Made by a program: the position numbers and the translations under genes | Shown: positions 7,024 to 7,860 of the stretch, piece by piece | How the letters are laid out: each line of letters starts with the position of its first letter | Position numbering within the stretch: the first letter of the stretch is position 1 | Source: an uncultured Lachnospiraceae bacterium | GTDB taxonomy: Bacteria > Bacillota_A > Clostridia > Lachnospirales > Lachnospiraceae | Length of the DNA: 7,860 nt | Assembly: GCA_946529195.1 (NCBI GenBank) | Contig: CAMMZE010000040.1 | Location: forward strand, 1-7,860 | Direction: 5' to 3' | Notes under the pieces: generated by a model | Told to the model about the DNA's origin: nothing | Databases searched by the model: none | The model's input: only the letters and a program-made list of their open reading frames with translations

Positions 7024-7033
7024 TTTTGATTTC
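7024..7033 (-). promoter_or_regulatory. Candidate operator motif in the permease leader
   Basis: Read on the minus strand this is GAAATCAAAA, identical to bases 7176-7185 on the plus strand in front of the divergent gene. It lies about 14 bases downstream of the permease -10 box, in the predicted leader. A shared regulator binding both leaders is an inference; the motif is A/T-rich and chance cannot be excluded. Confidence 0.3.
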
Positions 7034-7047
7034 ATAAAAACAGGACT

Positions 7048-7056
7048 ATTATAACA
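7048..7056 (-). promoter_or_regulatory. Extended -10 promoter of the permease gene
   Basis: The minus strand reads TGTTATAAT: a perfect TATAAT (complement 7048-7053) preceded by TG one base away, the extended -10 arrangement that needs little from a -35 box. No good -35 is seen at the usual distance (only a T-rich run). The predicted transcript would begin near 7041, about 34 bases before the preferred ATG. Confidence 0.6.
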
Positions 7057-7129
7057 TAAGCTAATCCCCAGAAAAAGTAAGGAATCCGTCAGAAATGGCT
7101 ACTTTTTTGCACTTGCAGAAAATATTCTC

Positions 7130-7159
7130 TTGTCTTATACAGGGGAAAAGGATTATAAT
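7130..7159 (+). promoter_or_regulatory. Sigma-A promoter of the phosphotransacylase gene
   Basis: TTGTCT (7130-7135) is followed after 18 bases by a perfect TATAAT (7154-7159). The predicted start is near 7166, giving a leader of about 42 bases that contains the palindrome at 7171-7186 and a consensus AGGAGG at 7195-7200. Confidence 0.65.
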
Positions 7160-7170
7160 AAACTGGAATG

Positions 7171-7186
7171 ATTTTGAAATCAAAAT
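7171..7186 (+). promoter_or_regulatory. Palindrome (candidate operator) just downstream of the promoter
   Basis: ATTTTGA, two A's, then TCAAAAT make a perfect inverted repeat with 7-base arms. It lies at roughly +5 to +20 relative to the predicted start, a typical place for a repressor to block transcription. Ten of its bases recur in inverted orientation at 7024-7033 in the leader of the divergent permease. The regulator is unknown. Confidence 0.4.
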
Positions 7187-7207
7187 AAGCTTTCAGGAGG
7201 CATTTAT

Positions 7208-7860
7208 ATGAGTGAAGTATACGCTGAAGAGTTTAAATCTCTGGTAGAAAAGGCAAAGGCAGTCAGCAAGCCCATCAGAGTAGCCCTGGCAGGTGCTGAT
7301 TCTGAGAATATGTTAAAGGCAATCTTTGACGCAGAGGCAGATGGTTTTGTAAAGCCCATTCTGATCGGCAACTACGAAAAGATCCATGCGATTTTGAAGA
7401 GACTCGGTCTGGCAGACCGTGAGTATGACCTGCAGCCGATCAATGATGATACCAATGCGGTACAGTACGCGATCGAGATGATCAACGCCGGCAAGGCAAA
7501 TTGCCTGATGCGCGGCAATACCCAGACAAAGGACTTCCTTCTTCCCGTTCTGAACAGGATGAATCATCTGATCCGTGAGGGAGCTCTCGTGACACATGTT
7601 ACTTTCCTGAAGGCTCCTGAGCAGGAGAAGATCTGCGCTTATTCCGATGTTACCCTGCTGGTTAAGCCCTCTGTAGAGCAGCGTAAGCAGGTAGTCAGAA
7701 ATATGGTACGCGCCCTTGGCGTATTTGATCTTCACAATCCCAAGATCGCTCTGCTTGACCTGGTTGAGACTCCCAGCTTCAATCTGAGGAACTCCATCGA
7801 GAATCAGGGTATCGTAATCGAGCACAGAAAGCGCCCGATCGCAGAATGCGAGCTGGTTGG
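7208..7860 (+). CDS. Phosphate acetyl/butyryltransferase-family enzyme (3' end outside window)
   Basis: The frame starts at ATG 7208, seven bases after a consensus AGGAGG (7195-7200), and stays open for 217 codons to the window edge. The translation begins MSEVYAEEFKSLVEKAKAVS and fits the PTA/PTB fold: VALAGADSENMLKAIFDAEADG then KPILIGNYEKI near the N-terminus, ANCLMRGNTQTKDFLLPVLN at about residue 98 (compare the MKGLVNTATFLRSVLN segment of clostridial phosphate butyryltransferase), a THVTFL segment, SDVTLLVKPSVEQRKQVVRNM, and NPKIALLDLVETPSF. Such enzymes exchange the CoA of acetyl- or butyryl-CoA for phosphate, feeding an acyl-phosphate to acetate or butyrate kinase for ATP synthesis in fermentation. 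With about 300 to 330 residues expected, roughly a third is missing. Family membership is secure; acetyl versus butyryl preference cannot be decided here. Codon use (many GCT, GTT, GTA, AAG, CTG) differs from the neighbouring genes and suggests high expression. Confidence 0.85.
   Translation, partial: MSEVYAEEFKSLVEKAKAVSKPIRVALAGADSENMLKAIFDAEADGFVKPILIGNYEKIHAILKRLGLADREYDLQPINDDTNAVQYAIEMINAGKANCLMRGNTQTKDFLLPVLNRMNHLIREGALVTHVTFLKAPEQEKICAYSDVTLLVKPSVEQRKQVVRNMVRALGVFDLHNPKIALLDLVETPSFNLRNSIENQGIVIEHRKRPIAECELV

Noticed and set aside
7313..7825. Minus-strand open frame of about 170 codons at the right end
   Set aside because: It is antisense to the phosphotransacylase, whose plus-strand translation shows clear family motifs and has a strong promoter and ribosome binding site.

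Overview
The window looks like chromosomal DNA of a Gram-positive anaerobe of the Clostridia, most likely Lachnospiraceae-like. The evidence is strong AGGAGG ribosome binding sites, sigma-A type promoters, moderately GC-rich genes (a little over half G+C by eye), a YARHG-domain surface protein, an RsbU/SpoIIE-type phosphatase and a phosphate acetyl/butyryltransferase-family enzyme. No rRNA, tRNA, CRISPR array, integrase or transposase gene is seen. No stretch above 300 bases lacks a gene; the longest gaps are the 152-base convergent gap and the roughly 200-base divergent gap.

Layout, left to right. (1) Bases 1-1593, plus strand: the C-terminal part of a probably exported protein with a C-terminal YARHG domain, cut by the window edge. 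(2) 1655-3430: a two-pass membrane PP2C-type (SpoIIE/RsbU) serine/threonine phosphatase with an unclassified extracytoplasmic sensor region and a HAMP-like linker. (3) 3452-4543: an M20-family metallo-amidohydrolase/peptidase. (4) A good sigma-A promoter at 4551-4579, then 4615-5910: a full-length trigger factor homologue whose ribosome-docking signature is altered. (5) 5911-6063: a convergent intergenic region with a bidirectional intrinsic terminator bracketed by two perfect inverted copies of a 29-base REP-like repeat. (6) Complement 6063-7007: an AEC (auxin efflux carrier) family permease, better started at an internal ATG. (7) A divergent promoter region with a promoter on each strand and a shared GAAATCAAAA motif downstream of each. 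(8) 7208 to the window end: the N-terminal two thirds or so of a phosphate acetyl/butyryltransferase-family enzyme, running off the edge.

The first three genes are co-oriented with short gaps (61 and 21 bases) and may be co-transcribed, but their predicted functions do not form an obvious pathway. The trigger factor homologue has its own promoter and is not beside clpP, clpX or lon, where the main tig gene often lies. The permease and the phosphotransacylase are divergent and may share regulation. The features most worth a second look are the trigger factor with a replaced ribosome-binding motif, the inverted REP-like repeats flush against two stop codons, and the shared motif in the divergent promoter region. 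I see no clear sign of a wholly new multi-gene system.
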